A model generated the notes under the pieces. It made no database searches. It worked only from the letters and a program-made list of their open reading frames with translations, and was not told the DNA's origin. Positions 1 through 12,128 of a stretch of 64,000 nucleotides of DNA are shown in pieces; position 1 is the first letter of the stretch; each line of letters starts with the position of its first letter. A program made the translations under genes and the position numbers. This DNA is from Pardosa pseudoannulata. Taxonomy: Eukaryota > Arthropoda > Arachnida > Araneae > Lycosidae. The stretch covers positions 95,493,870 through 95,557,869 of the forward strand of contig CM063498.1 in assembly GCA_032207245.1 (NCBI GenBank). The letters are read 5' to 3'.

Positions 1-439
1 CGTTGTATTAGAGCGGGGACTTACGTGCTGAAGCGCTTTTGGTTTTTTTAACTGATTAACTGGCCATGCGATTTTGCAGACGGTTAATGTTTATATTTAT
101 ATATTGTAAGATTTTGTTTTCATGGAAATATAAAAGAAGTATTTCATCAATATAAAGTGAAATGTTTTAGTGTGGTAAAGTAATTTCGGTGATGTATTAT
201 ATTTATTGTAATAATTAGCTGAAAAACAATGTTTTGTTTTAAAGAAACGAATTTTAACAGAACAGTACAAATTTTACCATTCATTGTGTCTTACAGACAG
301 TATATAAGTTATATCTGTAACACCATATCCCTGGTTTTGTTTTTAAAAATTGTTAAGATGTTTTTCGCAGAATATATGATTTCCAAATGTTAAAAACAAT
401 TAATAAATATAATTTAATCCACTGACCGAACAAGAAACA
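1..439. other. AT-rich stretch, nothing recognised
   Basis: Low-complexity-leaning AT-rich DNA with no open frame of note, no transposon ends and no RNA-like structure that I could see. Confidence 0.6.
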
Positions 440-655
440 GTTCGCTCTATTGTGCCAGCGTGCAGTGAAATCCTCTGCACGTGGAATAGATGTTCGGTTT
501 GTCGGCACCAATGAGCATCCGGATGAGGCACCGCAGCGGCGGGCGCCATGTGGTGCTACGTTTGCTGAACATATAAGTTTTTCGTGGAAGCCCGAAGCGT
601 TGCTTTTTCGACGCCGATATGACACCATACAACAAAAAACATGATTTTTGCTTCA
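440..655. other. GC-enriched island, possible exon or conserved non-coding block
   Basis: This 216-bp stretch is clearly richer in G+C and CpG than its flanks and is open in one plus frame (450-644, 64 codons) and in two minus frames. Openness in several frames is expected from its composition and does not prove coding. No domain or splice-site pair is recognisable. It could be an exon, a regulatory block or part of an old mobile element. I cannot tell which from sequence alone. Confidence 0.3.
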
Positions 656-2250
656 GTGCTAGTAGAATTTTCATAAGTTTAGATGTTTTTATTTAACTCG
701 ACTACTCGTAAATATTTTATTTATTGTAATCTTTAAATTTATATTCATAATAAATAACCCATTTCAAAATGGAGAACTCAGATGTCTCAATAATTAAAGA
801 TTTATTGAGGAAATCCATGTTCTCTGCATGAAAACCTACCGCACGCCACTGACTACAAGCATACCTTTTCAACAAAAGCTTTATTAGAATTTGAACACTT
901 TATAAGGCATACAAATTAAACCACGCGTCGGCATTGAAAAGTCTCATACAATAGGTAACAATTTCAGCTATAGAATACAATTTGATTTCTCAAAGTAAAA
1001 TACCTGACGGTTATTACATTAACACTTTAGCTACCTTTATTCTACCTGAAAGTTTTTACGACAATTATTACACAAGAAAAATAAATGCACTAGACCAGAA
1101 GGAAAATACATTAGAATATATCCTCTCAATCATGTTTACGTAAATTATGATCATAATTTTCTGAAATTTGTTCAAATTTATGCGTTTATACTAACGGTAC
1201 TAAAATACCAAAATCTCGAACATTTTAATTTCAAATGTTGCGTTTAGTGAGAGACTGTTTCCAGCTAATTAGCAAATGACTTTTCATTTAAATTACATTA
1301 AATGCATACCGAACCAATTATAAAATTAAAAAAGAAACGTTTCTCAATCATTAAAGCAATTAAGGTGATGTAACTATAAATTTTCAGACGGTACGCTGTT
1401 TCGAACAAAACAAAAATGTGATATTATAAAAGAATTTGAACTTCAAGAAAATGATGAAAATTTTATCAATCTTTAAAATTTAATTCGGGTTATTAAAATG
1501 CTACAAAACAGAACGACTTTGGTAGAGTAAATTAAATTATAAGCACATTGAATCAATTCATAGAATCTGGAGGGAGATGAGTCTATTATATTTTAAATAT
1601 ACCGAACTATTAATATTCCAAATGACAAATGTAATTAAATCTGAATCGGTAACTTGGGTAAAACGTTTATGTTTTAGAACGCGATCTATTATGTTGCAAC
1701 AAATGATAAAATTTATATTGCTGTTTAATGCAAAGTATAACATTTTATAACTATTGGAAACTAGCATATAGCCCATCATATGACGGGATTAGTAAAATTT
1801 CTAATATTCCAGAACTGTTAAGTACCCAATGAGGCAGGTAAAAAATGTTTGTTTTTCGGCTGAGAACTATCTGGTTCACTCTCAATAATTTATCGTCATA
1901 TTCCTCTAGAGTCTCCCGATCCTGTAATGGAGTTTAGAATCACATTGAATTCATTTAGTCAAACCATGTTGTTATGTATAATAAACAAACACACAAAAGA
2001 TCAACCGTCTTAATTTACAAATATATATAAATTACAAGTTAGATATTTATTAGTCCGTGAAATAGGCTCCTAGACTTATATGAAAAGAATTTACTGTTAA
2101 TACAGGTGGTAAAAGTTTCATTGCAACGAAAAATAATAGATGATTAAATTTAAAATTATCACGTATGTACCTAATCTATTATTTAAGCCAAATATAAAAG
2201 AAAATCATTTACGTAATATGTAAGTTCAGTGATAAAAGATATTAAAATAG
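656..2250. other. AT-rich stretch, nothing recognised
   Basis: Plain AT-rich DNA. The bases near 829-843 (CGCACGCCACTGA) resemble the end of the 170-bp MITE at 4882-5051 and may be a fragment of that family, but no partner end was seen. Confidence 0.55.
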
Positions 2251-2451
2251 TGTAGACGATATTTAAATAGTTTAAAATATGAAATGATTAAATGAGATGT
2301 TTAAAGGAATGACGTCACAATGCTAGAAAAAATTGTTATTTTTACCTATTTTATTAAGTGATAAATGGATAAATTTAATCGCCTGCTCTTAACCGGGGAA
2401 AATAGGGCTTGAAATAATGGCATTAAACTCTCGAAAAGGAGGGAAGGGGTG
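2251..2451 (+). repeat. Dispersed repeat, copy 1 (related to 52980-53292)
   Basis: It shares a colinear stretch with 52980-53292: a GACGAT..TAAAT start, GGAATGACGTCAC, TGCTAGAAA, GATAAAT, TTTAACCGGGGAAAATA and a CTCGAAAAGG end. The right-hand copy continues to a GACA microsatellite and a TATATATATAGAT tail, which this copy lacks. It is probably a fragment of a non-LTR-like or unclassified interspersed element. Confidence 0.7.
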
Positions 2452-3062
2452 GATTTCGAACGTTTTAAAGACGACAGTATTTTTTGCTGTGATATGAAGC
2501 ATATTTATACAAATTTATTTTAGAATCGGATCGATAGTTTAGGAGAATATAAACTTTATTCGCTTTGAATGGATGCCTCTATCCATTCCAGGTCCAACCG
2601 CTTCATAAATTGGAGGACAGACGTACAGATAACTTAGGCTATTATTATATAGGGGATGATTTATAGACAATTTATTATTGTTTTATAAGACTAACTACAG
2701 GCTCTATAGAAATAAAATCTATGATTGATAATTATACAAGATACGATGAACTAATTAGATTCTGGACTTATTCACGAAACTTCACTCTCAATATTCAAAT
2801 TCAGCTGTAAAATTTCAATATATGTTACAATTTCAAGGCTAGTGGTTCCCAACGCGGGGTCAAAAATATACACACAGGAAGAAGGAAAAGCGCCGTAAAT
2901 ATAATGCAAACTAGGAAACGAAAGAAGTTATCTCTAGGAGCTTTGTTAGAAAAGCAACTTTACAGGCTGTTACACAGATTGAGCTTTTCATTGTTCTTCA
3001 AGTTGTGCTTTTTGTTTGTTTCAGGTACAGATTTTTTTAAATTCCTTGTAGATTATATATTT

Positions 3063-4345
3063 GAAGTGCACAATATGGCCAAGGATGACCGGTCACTTGC
3101 GATTTTAGCCATTTTGTTGAATATCTAGAAAAATTCACGAGGATTTATCCCGAAATCTCAAGCGTGTAGACAGGATGGTAGACGTCATATATATTAGCTA
3201 AGAATTTTTCCCGAAACTCCATAGGAGACAGTCCACAAATTAAAGAAAAAAGGATATATTTTGGATAACCCTGTATAAAGTAATGTATGAAAAGCGTTGA
3301 CACTTAACACATGCTTAGGATGCTTCTTGTTATAATGTGTGTTCATTGTTATGAGGATAGCACGTATACTTGTGGAGAAATTAAGATTTTTATAAAAACA
3401 ATCCCAAATTTCTCCAAGTGTTTTGATTATAATTTGCAGCGTTCTCAATATCAAAAATTTTCAGGACGCAAGTCAAACAACATTGTACACAATACCCTGC
3501 AATCAAAATTAAAAAATAATAAATATCGGATGAAAAATTAACAGGTTTTCTAAATGTTTCATTGCGAATGCGTGAATGCAATCCAAATATAATCTGCATA
3601 ATATATTAGCTAAATGTATAGAACGAATTTTGTAAAAGTCTCCAAAACACAGCTTAAAATTTCTGAAAGTGATCGGCGATAAAATATGCTCGAAATACGT
3701 TGTTCCCGAAAGGAAGCAAAAAGATGAGGGGCTGTATCCAAAACTTCATGTTATTAAAAATCTCAGTGACGAGTAAATAGGTAAATATGTAATATTCATT
3801 TCACTGCATGATATTTTAAAGTTGAGGCTGTCATAAAAGCGAATGTTGTTCTGGCTGCAGAAGAAACATTGATACTGCTGTTCGCAATAGACTGTATGGT
3901 TATTCTGTATTTATACAAAATAATATATTTGGATACAGACCCTCAACTTTTTCCTTCCTTTTGGGAACAACGGATTTTGAGCTTATTATATCGATGATCA
4001 CTTTTATAAAAACTATGTTTTAATAAAAAACTTAATTTCTCTACGAGTATACGTACTATCCACATAACAATCAACACACATTATTACAAGAAGCATCCTA
4101 ATCATGTGCTAAAGTTTCAACACTTTTCATACATTACTTTTTACAGGGTTATCCAAAACATTCGTTTTTTTTCAATTTGTGGAGGTCCCCTATTGAGTTT
4201 CGGGAAATATTCTTAGCTAAATATATGACGTCTACCATCCTGTTGACTCGCGTAAGGTTTCACGATAATTCCTCTTGTATTTTTCTAGATATTCAACAGA
4301 ATGTCTAAAATTGCAAGAGACATCATTGGCAATATAGTGTATATG
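3063..4345. repeat. Large inverted repeat (foldback-like element)
   Basis: The left arm (3063-3410, then about 3665-3745) matches the reverse complement of the right arm (about 3925-4345). Shared landmarks are GAATATCTAGAAAAAT, ATATGACGTC, GGATAACCCTGTA and its complement, ATGCTTAGGATGCTTCTTGT with its complement, and TTGTTCCCRAAAGGAAG. The left arm carries about 250 bp (roughly 3411-3660) absent from the right arm. No clear target duplication or coding capacity was found. It could be a foldback element or two head-to-head copies of one repeat. A transcript across it would fold into long double-stranded RNA. Confidence 0.75.
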
Positions 4346-4881
4346 CTACTGCGTACACATAATTCAAGTTAATTTTTTTTATTGCGTTACAGATTAAATT
4401 TTCTTTTAAACAGATAGTTGCAAAGGGCGTTGAACATTAATTCGACCGAATCTATACTATTTTTTAGACTAGATCTGATTTATAGTTCCAGCTCTGTGAC
4501 GTCACTACTCCTAGACACAACCATTATCCATTAAAACAGCAGCAGCAGGTTTTCCTCAAAAACGTTTTGATCAAACAGCTTCCGACTCCTGTAAAAAGAT
4601 ATCTTTGCCTAATGACACGTGATCAATCGGGTTTTAACTTTCCCCAGTTTGGCGTATTATCAGGACCCGATCAAGGGACGGATAACTCGGACATATATCC
4701 AGGCTTGGAGCAGCATTTTGGCTACGAGTGCAATATAAATTTTAAATATATTTACTTTTTTTTTCTACTTAAAATTTACATTCAGTATTTATACTGCTTA
4801 TGTATAAAAGTTAACAATATTTAAAATCGTTAATTATTAAGAGAACGAATGAAAAGTAGTTAAATATCGAAAAATACTAAA

Positions 4882-5051
4882 CAGGGACGTACGCAAGGGT
4901 CGGGTTTAGGGGTTTACCCCCCCTCAAGTTCAGACAAAATGGCAAAAATTAAAAAATTTAGTAGAAATTATGAGGGCTATTATTTTTTACAGTTATGACC
5001 CCCCCTGAAAATTATGACCCACCCCTTGAAAAAATTCTGCGTACGCCACTG
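4882..5051. mobile_element. Short MITE with CAG..GTACGCA inverted ends
   Basis: The left end CAGGGACGTACGCA pairs with the right end TGCGTACGCCACTG. Flanks are near-duplicates (TACTAAA / AACTAAA). The interior is only about 140 bp, with C-runs (CCCCCCC), and has no coding capacity. The CAG start suggests a hAT-like non-autonomous element, but the target duplication is imperfect, so the superfamily is uncertain. Confidence 0.65.
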
Positions 5052-6807
5052 AACTAAAAATCAATATATTCAGTATATTAAGGATCAAACTTCTATTTAT
5101 ACAAACTTAAAAGATGTCATAAAAATGTTCGCAGAACACTTGTGTTTTAGTCTGGGGTGACGTCACTGACAGCGCGGGCACTGTTCTTATAATCGAACTA
5201 TCGAATTTCGATCTACAGAAACAACACGAATTATAAAATCTTGAAGTAAGTTCAGGAATATATTTTGAATAAAATACCCATTTAAATAAATTTTTGCTTG
5301 GAGATTTGAATTTACTTCCAACAAAATTGCAGCAGTTATTAATCCAGCTAGAATCATTATACTAGAAAATCGAAATACGCATGTCACGATCAATCATCGC
5401 TTCTCTTCAAAACAATCTAGAATAACACTTAATTGTGCTAAGTTCATTCAATACCATCAAATTACCTCAAATTCAGGTTTATCCCTGGTAAGGAACAAAA
5501 TATCAGCATTTATTATCTAAATATACATGTATCTCCGATGAAACGGCAACTTTAATGTACTTCAAATCTACGGAGTTATCAAGCTAATCTGAATTTCTTT
5601 TGCATGATGATGAGCAATGCTAGATTGATTTACTCATTAATTCACGAAGCAATCATCGCTGCATCCCTCCATTTTTCCCTTGATAATCACAGTTTGATGA
5701 CAAACGATATCCTTTGTGTTTAATACCAACAAAGTTATTAACAGTTAAAATTGGATTTCTGCAACTTTATTAAACTTATCTCGACATAAAAGAGGGGAAA
5801 AATGTCTCCAAGTCATCGGCGTGTTAAAACCACAAATTTTTCCTTCAAAGACGCACTGAGCAATTTGAAATTTAAAAAAGGCAATTTTGAATACATATTT
5901 CTAAATAACAATTCTCTCGAATGTCCCTGAGAGAGATTCCTATCCTCAAATAACATTTAATTTTAAGGAAAGTTTTCCCTCAGACCAGAATTCAATGAAC
6001 TGGAAATCTTTTACGATCAGGCATTTCCTGGAAAGTGCCCATTATGGAACCGAAATCAATTGGAATAAAGCAGACTTTTATCGAAATGGGGAAATCACCA
6101 GATTTAGTATCCGATCACCAAGAACAATTCGTGAAATAATCATTTATTAGCACAAATAATTCTATTCCTCGCGCACGTTTAAAGTTTATTTAAACATCAT
6201 GGCAGGGGTTTTGAATTAACATTTTATCTATTTGATACCACAGCTATTTTGAATTTAAAATAATGGAGGATTGTTATTCTGTGTGTTTACGTTAATGTGA
6301 TAAGCGTAAAAAAAAGATTTGAACAAAACAAATACTTAAGATCAGATGTAAGAAAAAAAGACAAAATACGTTTGGAAATCTGTAATTAAAGTGTTATTAT
6401 TTTCAACGGAAATATACGAAAAGAAATTAATGAAGAATTGTTCGTTATCCATACATTTCTGGTCTTATATAGTGTAAGACAATTCAAAGATTTCATAAAC
6501 CTGATTTATAAACTGCATACTTAAATATAACACCACCTATCAAAAAATTGCAAACCAGATAATTTCGCAATTCTGGAGGCATTTCTTAAAAATTCCAGGG
6601 AAGCAAACCAGTTGATATATGAAATGTAAAACACATACCACAAGAAGACATGGGCTTTCAAAAGTTCTATTCTTACCTGCAAAACAGAAAAAAGTATTTT
6701 AAAAATATTATCAATAACACAAAGGTGATGAATATGATTTTGTAAATATAGATTTATGATATGTTACATATTTTTTAACAATTCAGAAAAAAAGGAAAGA
6801 ATTACTC
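5052..6807. other. Mixed AT-rich DNA, no gene seen
   Basis: No open frame with recognisable homology and no repeat ends. The part from about 5600 to 6190 is more balanced in composition and less repetitive than its surroundings. It could hold regulatory DNA, but nothing specific supports that. A CRE-like TGACGTCA site lies at about 5158. Confidence 0.4.
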
Positions 6808-7115
6808 TTAACCCTTCGACATACAATGACGTCTGGGAGACGTCAGTCATATGCCAAAGTAGACTGGCGTCTCCAAGACGTCAATAGCTGTCTCCGATAG
6901 ACGTCGTGCAGCATTATATTAAACCATAATTTTATACTATTATTAAATTATTGTACATTAGCATCATATATAAACTTCATTAGATGTTACATAGTAATGA
7001 AAATTTCAAAACAAAAAGTTCTCTTTCACAACTTGAACAAAATTGTTTAGATGAGCCAGAACTAAACAGTATTTCTCGGACACATGAGATTTCGTTTTAC
7101 TTGTTCGTCAAGGGG
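6808..7115. mobile_element. Possible TTAA-type (piggyBac-like) MITE remnant
   Basis: It begins TTAACCCTTCGACATACAA followed by hairpin-forming motifs (GACGTCTgggAGACGTC, then GGCGTCTCC..AGACGTC). The candidate right end reads TTGTTCGTCAAGGGG, which complements the left CCCTTCGAC..ACAA imperfectly. The right TTAA is not intact (GTAG). The left end resembles the better-supported TTAA elements in this window, but the right boundary is weak. Confidence 0.4.
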
Positions 7116-8224
7116 TAGTTTCCAATATTTGTGGAAATCAGATTGCGTTCGAAAGTAAAAAGAAATTATAATTACAGCTTACTGTAATTTGGGTAAAACG
7201 GTTAAATAAAGCTATGAAGAATAAAAAAGTAAAACAAATAATTTCGCCTTATTGCTCCGTTCTTCAAGAATTTACACAATGTCTACAACACCATGCATTT
7301 TGAAAGATAATTTCAGTCGTGATCCAGAAGTATTATGTATTTCAATCAAATATTTCTTAAAATTGTCAGTATTGCACTTTTGAAGATTGGTAATTCATTT
7401 ATTTAGTCACTATTTACTTTTAAAAAAATGAAAAGGAATGATGTTTTACTTGTGAAATTCTTATCGGAAATCTGTACAGAAAATAGCATGCTTGCAAATA
7501 TATTATATTGTGATACATTTGGGTCAAATACTTTTACTGTCTACTCTCCAAACATGCATCAAACAAGAACTTTAAAAGGTTAACGTGGTGCCATAAACGT
7601 GCTTACTAACGTCATTCAAACGCACGAAAACTAGAAAGCGTTTCAACAAGTATTTCCTCTTTCCCCCAAGGCGGTCAAATTTTAAAGAAATTGAGATATA
7701 ATACAGCAAATAGACACAGCTTGACGACAGGCAAATGGAAAGTACTGAAAATTTCCATTCACCAGGAAAGCGTCGCGTCAGAAATGTCAAGAAACGGCAT
7801 TTAACCACGCAGCCTTGAACACAAAAAGCAAAACGCGACTCTTAACATAAATGATTTATTTTTAAACACTCATTTCCCTAATTACCTCGAAGAAGGTTTA
7901 TTTGGACAGTTTGTTAATATTTGAATTAGCTTAAGTTGTTTAAAGTAAGATAGTTCTGCAGAATTAAATACCACAGGGGAATTCTTTAGATACCGTACAG
8001 AGATTCCAGACATTCGGACGAATTTAAAATGCGCAATTAAACCAAAAATCTTCAGTTTTCTATTAATGCGGTGGTGAAAGGGCAAGCAGTTTATCCTCAG
8101 AAATGCGAAATTCATTTCAGTGATAACTTCTTGCATTTACAGTTGAGCAAAAGTATGCGAAGGGAAACTAGAGTTAAGGAATAGGTATAATGCATTCATT
8201 GCAGAATCCATTTAACAAACATAT
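7116..8224. other. AT-rich then balanced DNA, no gene seen
   Basis: Positions 7570-8150 are more balanced in composition and non-repetitive, with scattered open frames on the minus strand that match nothing. It may be conserved non-coding DNA. There is no direct evidence of a gene. Confidence 0.4.
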
Positions 8225-8285
8225 ACATATATATACATATACACACATTACATATATACGCATACATACATATGCATACATGGAC
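8225..8285. repeat. TA/CA microsatellite
   Basis: Imperfect TATACATA/CACACA repeat directly before the hairpin at 8291. Confidence 0.85.
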
Positions 8286-8290
8286 GATAA

Positions 8291-8351
8291 CCATCTTTCG
8301 TATACTTCATCTTACGAAATGTATGTGTCGTAAGATGTATACGAAGGATGG
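8291..8351. other. Pre-miRNA-like hairpin
   Basis: The left arm starts CCATCTTTCGTATACTTCAT and runs to CTTACGA at 8317. It pairs with the right arm TCGTAAGATGTATACGAAGG followed by ATGG. The stem is about 24 bp with a three-base bulge (TTC) and one mismatch, and the loop is about 10 nt. The length and shape suit a short animal miRNA precursor, but a decayed MITE would look the same. I do not recognise a known miRNA seed. Confidence 0.35.
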
Positions 8352-8584
8352 CTTAAATTTACCGCAAGAATCAAGAGTCGTTTATAGTCACGACATATGT
8401 CTTTATTGCCAGATCGTTAGTTGGATGGGTTCCTACTTCATTATAAGGACGGGAGAAACATTGCAGCTAACACGGAAAATCTAAGAAAGGATCTCTGGAG
8501 AGTCTAAGGGAATATCTAAGAAAAAAAGTCTCTCTGAAATCAAAGACTGAAAATGTCAGAAAAATCTAAGTATAAATCTGTCTC

Positions 8585-8780
8585 CTATAGTGTGCATCTT
8601 CTTCGTTTAGAATTCGGTAGGACGATACAAAGTTTTAATTGGTTAGACCCCTTTTACGAGGGCATGAACTGTAGCACCATTGGTCAATTTAGATTAGGGG
8701 TCAAAAGGGGAAAGTAAAGAGATGCGTGGATTTTGCCCTTGACGTTAGATTCGAAAATTTTCTTGGGTCGTAATGAGGTC
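8585..8780 (+). repeat. Dispersed repeat, copy on plus strand (pair of 44640-44860)
   Basis: Shares with the reverse complement of 44640-44860 the ordered motifs GTGCATCTYCTT, GGTTAGACCCCTT, AACTGTA, TGGTCAATTTAG, TTAGG, GGGGAAAG and TTGCCCTTGACG/TTGCGTCAATA. Family unknown. Internal inverted pieces (GACCCCTTTT / AAAAGGGG) suggest a MITE. Confidence 0.65.
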
Positions 8781-8785
8781 TAAGT

Positions 8786-10071
8786 TATAAATTTACTTTT
8801 GCATGATTAAACTTTCTAATTACCAGATATATCCTGACAGTTTATTCATTAAGGAGGTATCTTCAAGGTTTAATCAAAATCTACATCGATTTCCCGATTT
8901 TTTTTTGTGTGTGGGTGCGTGCGTGCAGATTTAACAAAGCTAAGAGAACAGCAACCAAAAGGAACATAACTCCTTTCAATGCGATGAGCATACCCAAGCT
9001 GTTATAGAAAAATGTAGATGCGTAAACTGAATTCAGACATCAACATGGAACCAACAGTATTTATGATTAATATTATTAAAGCAAGCATACACAATGCTTC
9101 ATTTGATAATTAGTAAGGCATAAACGGTGGCTCGATATTCCTTCTTTCATTTTTTGAACTTTTCTGTATATTGAATTGTATATCATTAAATGTTAAAGTA
9201 TAAATTTGAGGTGTATCATCACACCCACACATGATCGTAGAAGACTAAGATTGTATCGTTTAGCTCCTATTCTTTTTTAAACAAACCCACTATACGAGAT
9301 TTACCAGAAATATAAAGGATATTGAAATAAAGTATTATTTCAAGAAAAAACCCCATTTAATTTAGAAAAGAAGACTTCATGCTACATAGTGTAGATGAGT
9401 AATCTAACCCTAATCACCACCGAATTTTACTAATATTTTTAGGCAGGCTCAAAGAAAAGTAAATCAAACTTTATGAATTTCTGTTAATGTTATCAACCAC
9501 GAATATATATCGGCATCGATTTCTTTGAGATCAGCTTTGAGAAATCATACATACTACAAGCAAACTAAATAAAATTAAAACACAGGCTCATGGGAGAAGG
9601 GAAGGGGTAAGAAGCTTTTTGTAACTCTTACCACAAACACAGCAGTTGGTCGTTTCATTTATTGAACCCTTCCTTACAAGACCCATCTCGGTAATCTTTC
9701 TCAATCAATCATAACTTTCATAAGATGGATTCGTTAAAGTTGAAGAGAACCAACAAACTCCGATCAATTACTGAGAGTCTAATATTGACGATACAGTAAA
9801 GTATAGAGCTACAACTTTCTCCTTAAAATAACGGCGATAAATTTGCGATTTAATCTTAAAGTCATCAACCGAAAACTCGTGTAGAGTTGATGCGAAAGGG
9901 GAATTAAATTCTTCAAAAACTTAGACCGACTATCAAATTTTTGAGCTCTTATGAGCCACTTTAAAAGAAATTCACACGAATTTGATTCAACTTCCCTGAC
10001 ACGCAGTTAAAAAATTAAACGTTTTATAATATTTACCTTTTTTTCCTAAAATAAGTAATTCAGCAACAATG
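8786..10071. other. AT-rich stretch, no gene seen
   Basis: Contains a short GTGTGTGGGTGCGTGCGTGC tract near 8908 and otherwise nothing I can name. Confidence 0.5.
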
Positions 10072-10444
10072 TTAACACATTGTTCGGCAATTTTACTGAA
10101 AATTTTTCTCATGTCATCGGCTATTAGCACAATTTGATTCATAATCACTCGGAAAATCAGATAAAGCATCCGCGTATAATTCATTGAAAGATTCTTCATT
10201 ACGTTCCGTCATCGTTTTTTTAATTTTTTAATTATTAAATATTTTTTGCAACAAAAGATTTGGCGGGTCTTATAAGCGAGAGAAACAGCTTGTGTTATAC
10301 TGACCAACACTTGCACTGTATGGTCGCAAACAGAAAAAACAACAGCGATGCGAAAAAAAAAAAAACGCATCACGAGTTTACTCGTGGCCGGTCATCAACG
10401 TTCGGCCATAAGAGTTAACTCGTGACCAGTCAACATTTTGTTAA
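10072..10444. mobile_element. Possible TTAA-type MITE with end hairpins
   Basis: The left end is TTAACACATTGTTCGGC. The right end, read inward, is TTAACAAAATGTTGACTGG. Just inside the right end are CACGAGTTTACTCGTG (10371-10386), GGCCGGTCATCAACGTTCGGCC and GAGTTAACTC, the same kind of short-hairpin cluster seen at 18133-18200. TTAA duplications occur in the piggyBac and Kolobok superfamilies. Terminal similarity is only partial, so the left boundary is tentative. Confidence 0.45.
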
Positions 10445-11348
10445 AAAAAGAATAAAACGCATATTTTCCATAACTATATAGAAAACAGTATTTCACAGCA
10501 ATTCAATTTTTTTTTTGTTTTGTGCCGTTTTGATTTCCATACATAGCTGCGACAAGCCGCATACAAAAAGGGAAAAAACAACCTCTACTTTGTGTAACAT
10601 CCTTTGTATAAACTGGAATATAAACAACTGGAATGTGTTTGAATAAACTGCCTTATATCGTCACGTAGTACTTGTGTGGTTAAGATTTTCTTACTTTAAG
10701 CTTCTTGATGGCTAATGTAATGCATGTTTTCGTCTTGTCTAGGCTTAGGGAAAACCACTTTTCCTTTATTTTAATGAAAATAGTGTTTTTCAATCACTTT
10801 TATGTACACATGTTCCGTCTCTATTAGTATCTTGTCTCCAGTTTTTATAGAACATTTCTTTAAAAATTGTTTAAATTCTCAGAACTCATTCCTATTCTAT
10901 GCTTCCAAGAAACATATTAAAGATGCTTGAAAATATGCAATTTTTCCTACATTTTTTATTCTTTTTCCCATCTCAATTTATATACATCTGATAATGGGTA
11001 GCGGAAAGAAAAGACTCATTGGAATTTTTCTTGATAAGTATCTTGCTCACTTTACAAACCTTGACACTGGAACCTACTTCAGGTACGTTTATTGCAATGC
11101 AATAATTTTTTTTTAACTCTTGGGTTTATCAGGTGGGATAGGATCCCAAAAACATTTTAATGGTATTTTAATTCATTTAAATTAAAAAAAAATGAGATAC
11201 AACTTATTTGAGTTACGAGTTCTTTCATTAATGAAAGTGTGTATGTCTTAAAATTACATTGGAATATTTAACTAAAAAATATTTAGATGACAAGTGAATT
11301 TTCTAATGCATGAAAGAAAGTTGATAAGTGTGCACAGATGACCTAGAG

Positions 11349-12120
11349 CAGGGGTGGGCAAATACTTTTAAGCGCGGGCCAAAATGAAATTTTCAAAATG
11401 TCTCCCGGGCCGGAGGACTATACCGCGTACGCTGTGCACACGCGAATGTTTTGGGTGGAGTTTTTTCCCTGCCCAAGTTTTTTTTTTTTTTTTTTAAACA
11501 AAAGCACAATGAGTATCATTTTAAAGCATTTGGACAGAGAAATTTGACAGTTAATAAAAGATAATAGTAATAATAAATTCTCTTACTTAGGTGTATATGC
11601 GAACAATTTGTGCCCAGTAAAATATGGTCACGTAATTTTTAAAGAAATATGATCCATTATATTAAATTAATGGTCATTAAATAAATCAGTTAATGAAAGA
11701 TTTTATTTTGATATTTATTTATATCTTAACGATACAAATTATTTTATTTTGATCCTAGTTATTTCATTTTTATATTACATTTTGTAAATATAATATTAAA
11801 TAGACTTATAAAAAGAAAATACAAACATCAAACGTTAGAATAGAACAGTTTTAGTTTATGCGAAAAGTGAAATCTGGAATGTTTATTTGATATTATTTCT
11901 TCAAAATTTGGATCCAAATCACTTGTAGCAGTCCTTAATACCGAGTGTAGATTTTAGTCAGTAATTTGTGATCGATATTTATTTTTCGTGTAAATCCTTA
12001 ACGAAAAAGTGCTTTTACAAATGTATGTTGAACCAAATAAAAAACTAAGTATTATTGAACATACTTCAACTTTTTTCAACGAGTCGGATCCCGCCCGTGG
12101 TCTGGCTTTGCCCACCTCTG
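11349..12120 (-). mobile_element. hAT-family DNA transposon remnant with perfect 8-bp TSD
   Basis: Terminal inverted repeats CAGGGGTGGGCAAA (left) and TTTGCCCACCTCTG (right) are flanked by a perfect 8-bp duplication ACCTAGAG (11341-11348 and 12121-12128). Inside on the minus strand is the decayed C-terminal dimerisation region of a hAT transposase. At 772 bp the element has lost the DDE core and is non-autonomous. TIRs, TSD length and the protein remnant agree, so the family call is firm. Confidence 0.92.
11895..12080 (-). pseudogene. hAT transposase C-terminal fragment, frameshifted
   Basis: On the minus strand, the frame read from about 12080 down to 11954 contains FGSTYICKSTFS and then TKNKYRSQITD. 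This corresponds to the conserved C-terminal dimerisation segment of hAT transposases of the GTF2IRD2/ZBED type (usual form: FGS-Y-CESxFS-MK-IK-KYRSRLTD). A frameshift at about 11953 moves the reading to another frame, where NLHSVLRTATSDLDPNF, the next conserved block, follows after a stop. The N-terminal BED finger and catalytic core are missing from the element. It is an inactive relic, read from family knowledge of hAT transposases plus the visible motifs. Confidence 0.8.
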
Positions 12121-12128
12121 ACCTAGAG

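Noticed and set aside
353..674. Overlapping frames on both strands in the 440-655 island as a gene
   Set aside because: Three frames are open at once, which reflects base composition. No domain, splice pair or start context favours one.
2838..2870. TAGTGGTTCCCAACGCGGGGTC as a hAT element end
   Set aside because: It looks like a common hAT end, but no partner end or 8-bp duplication was found within about 2 kb.
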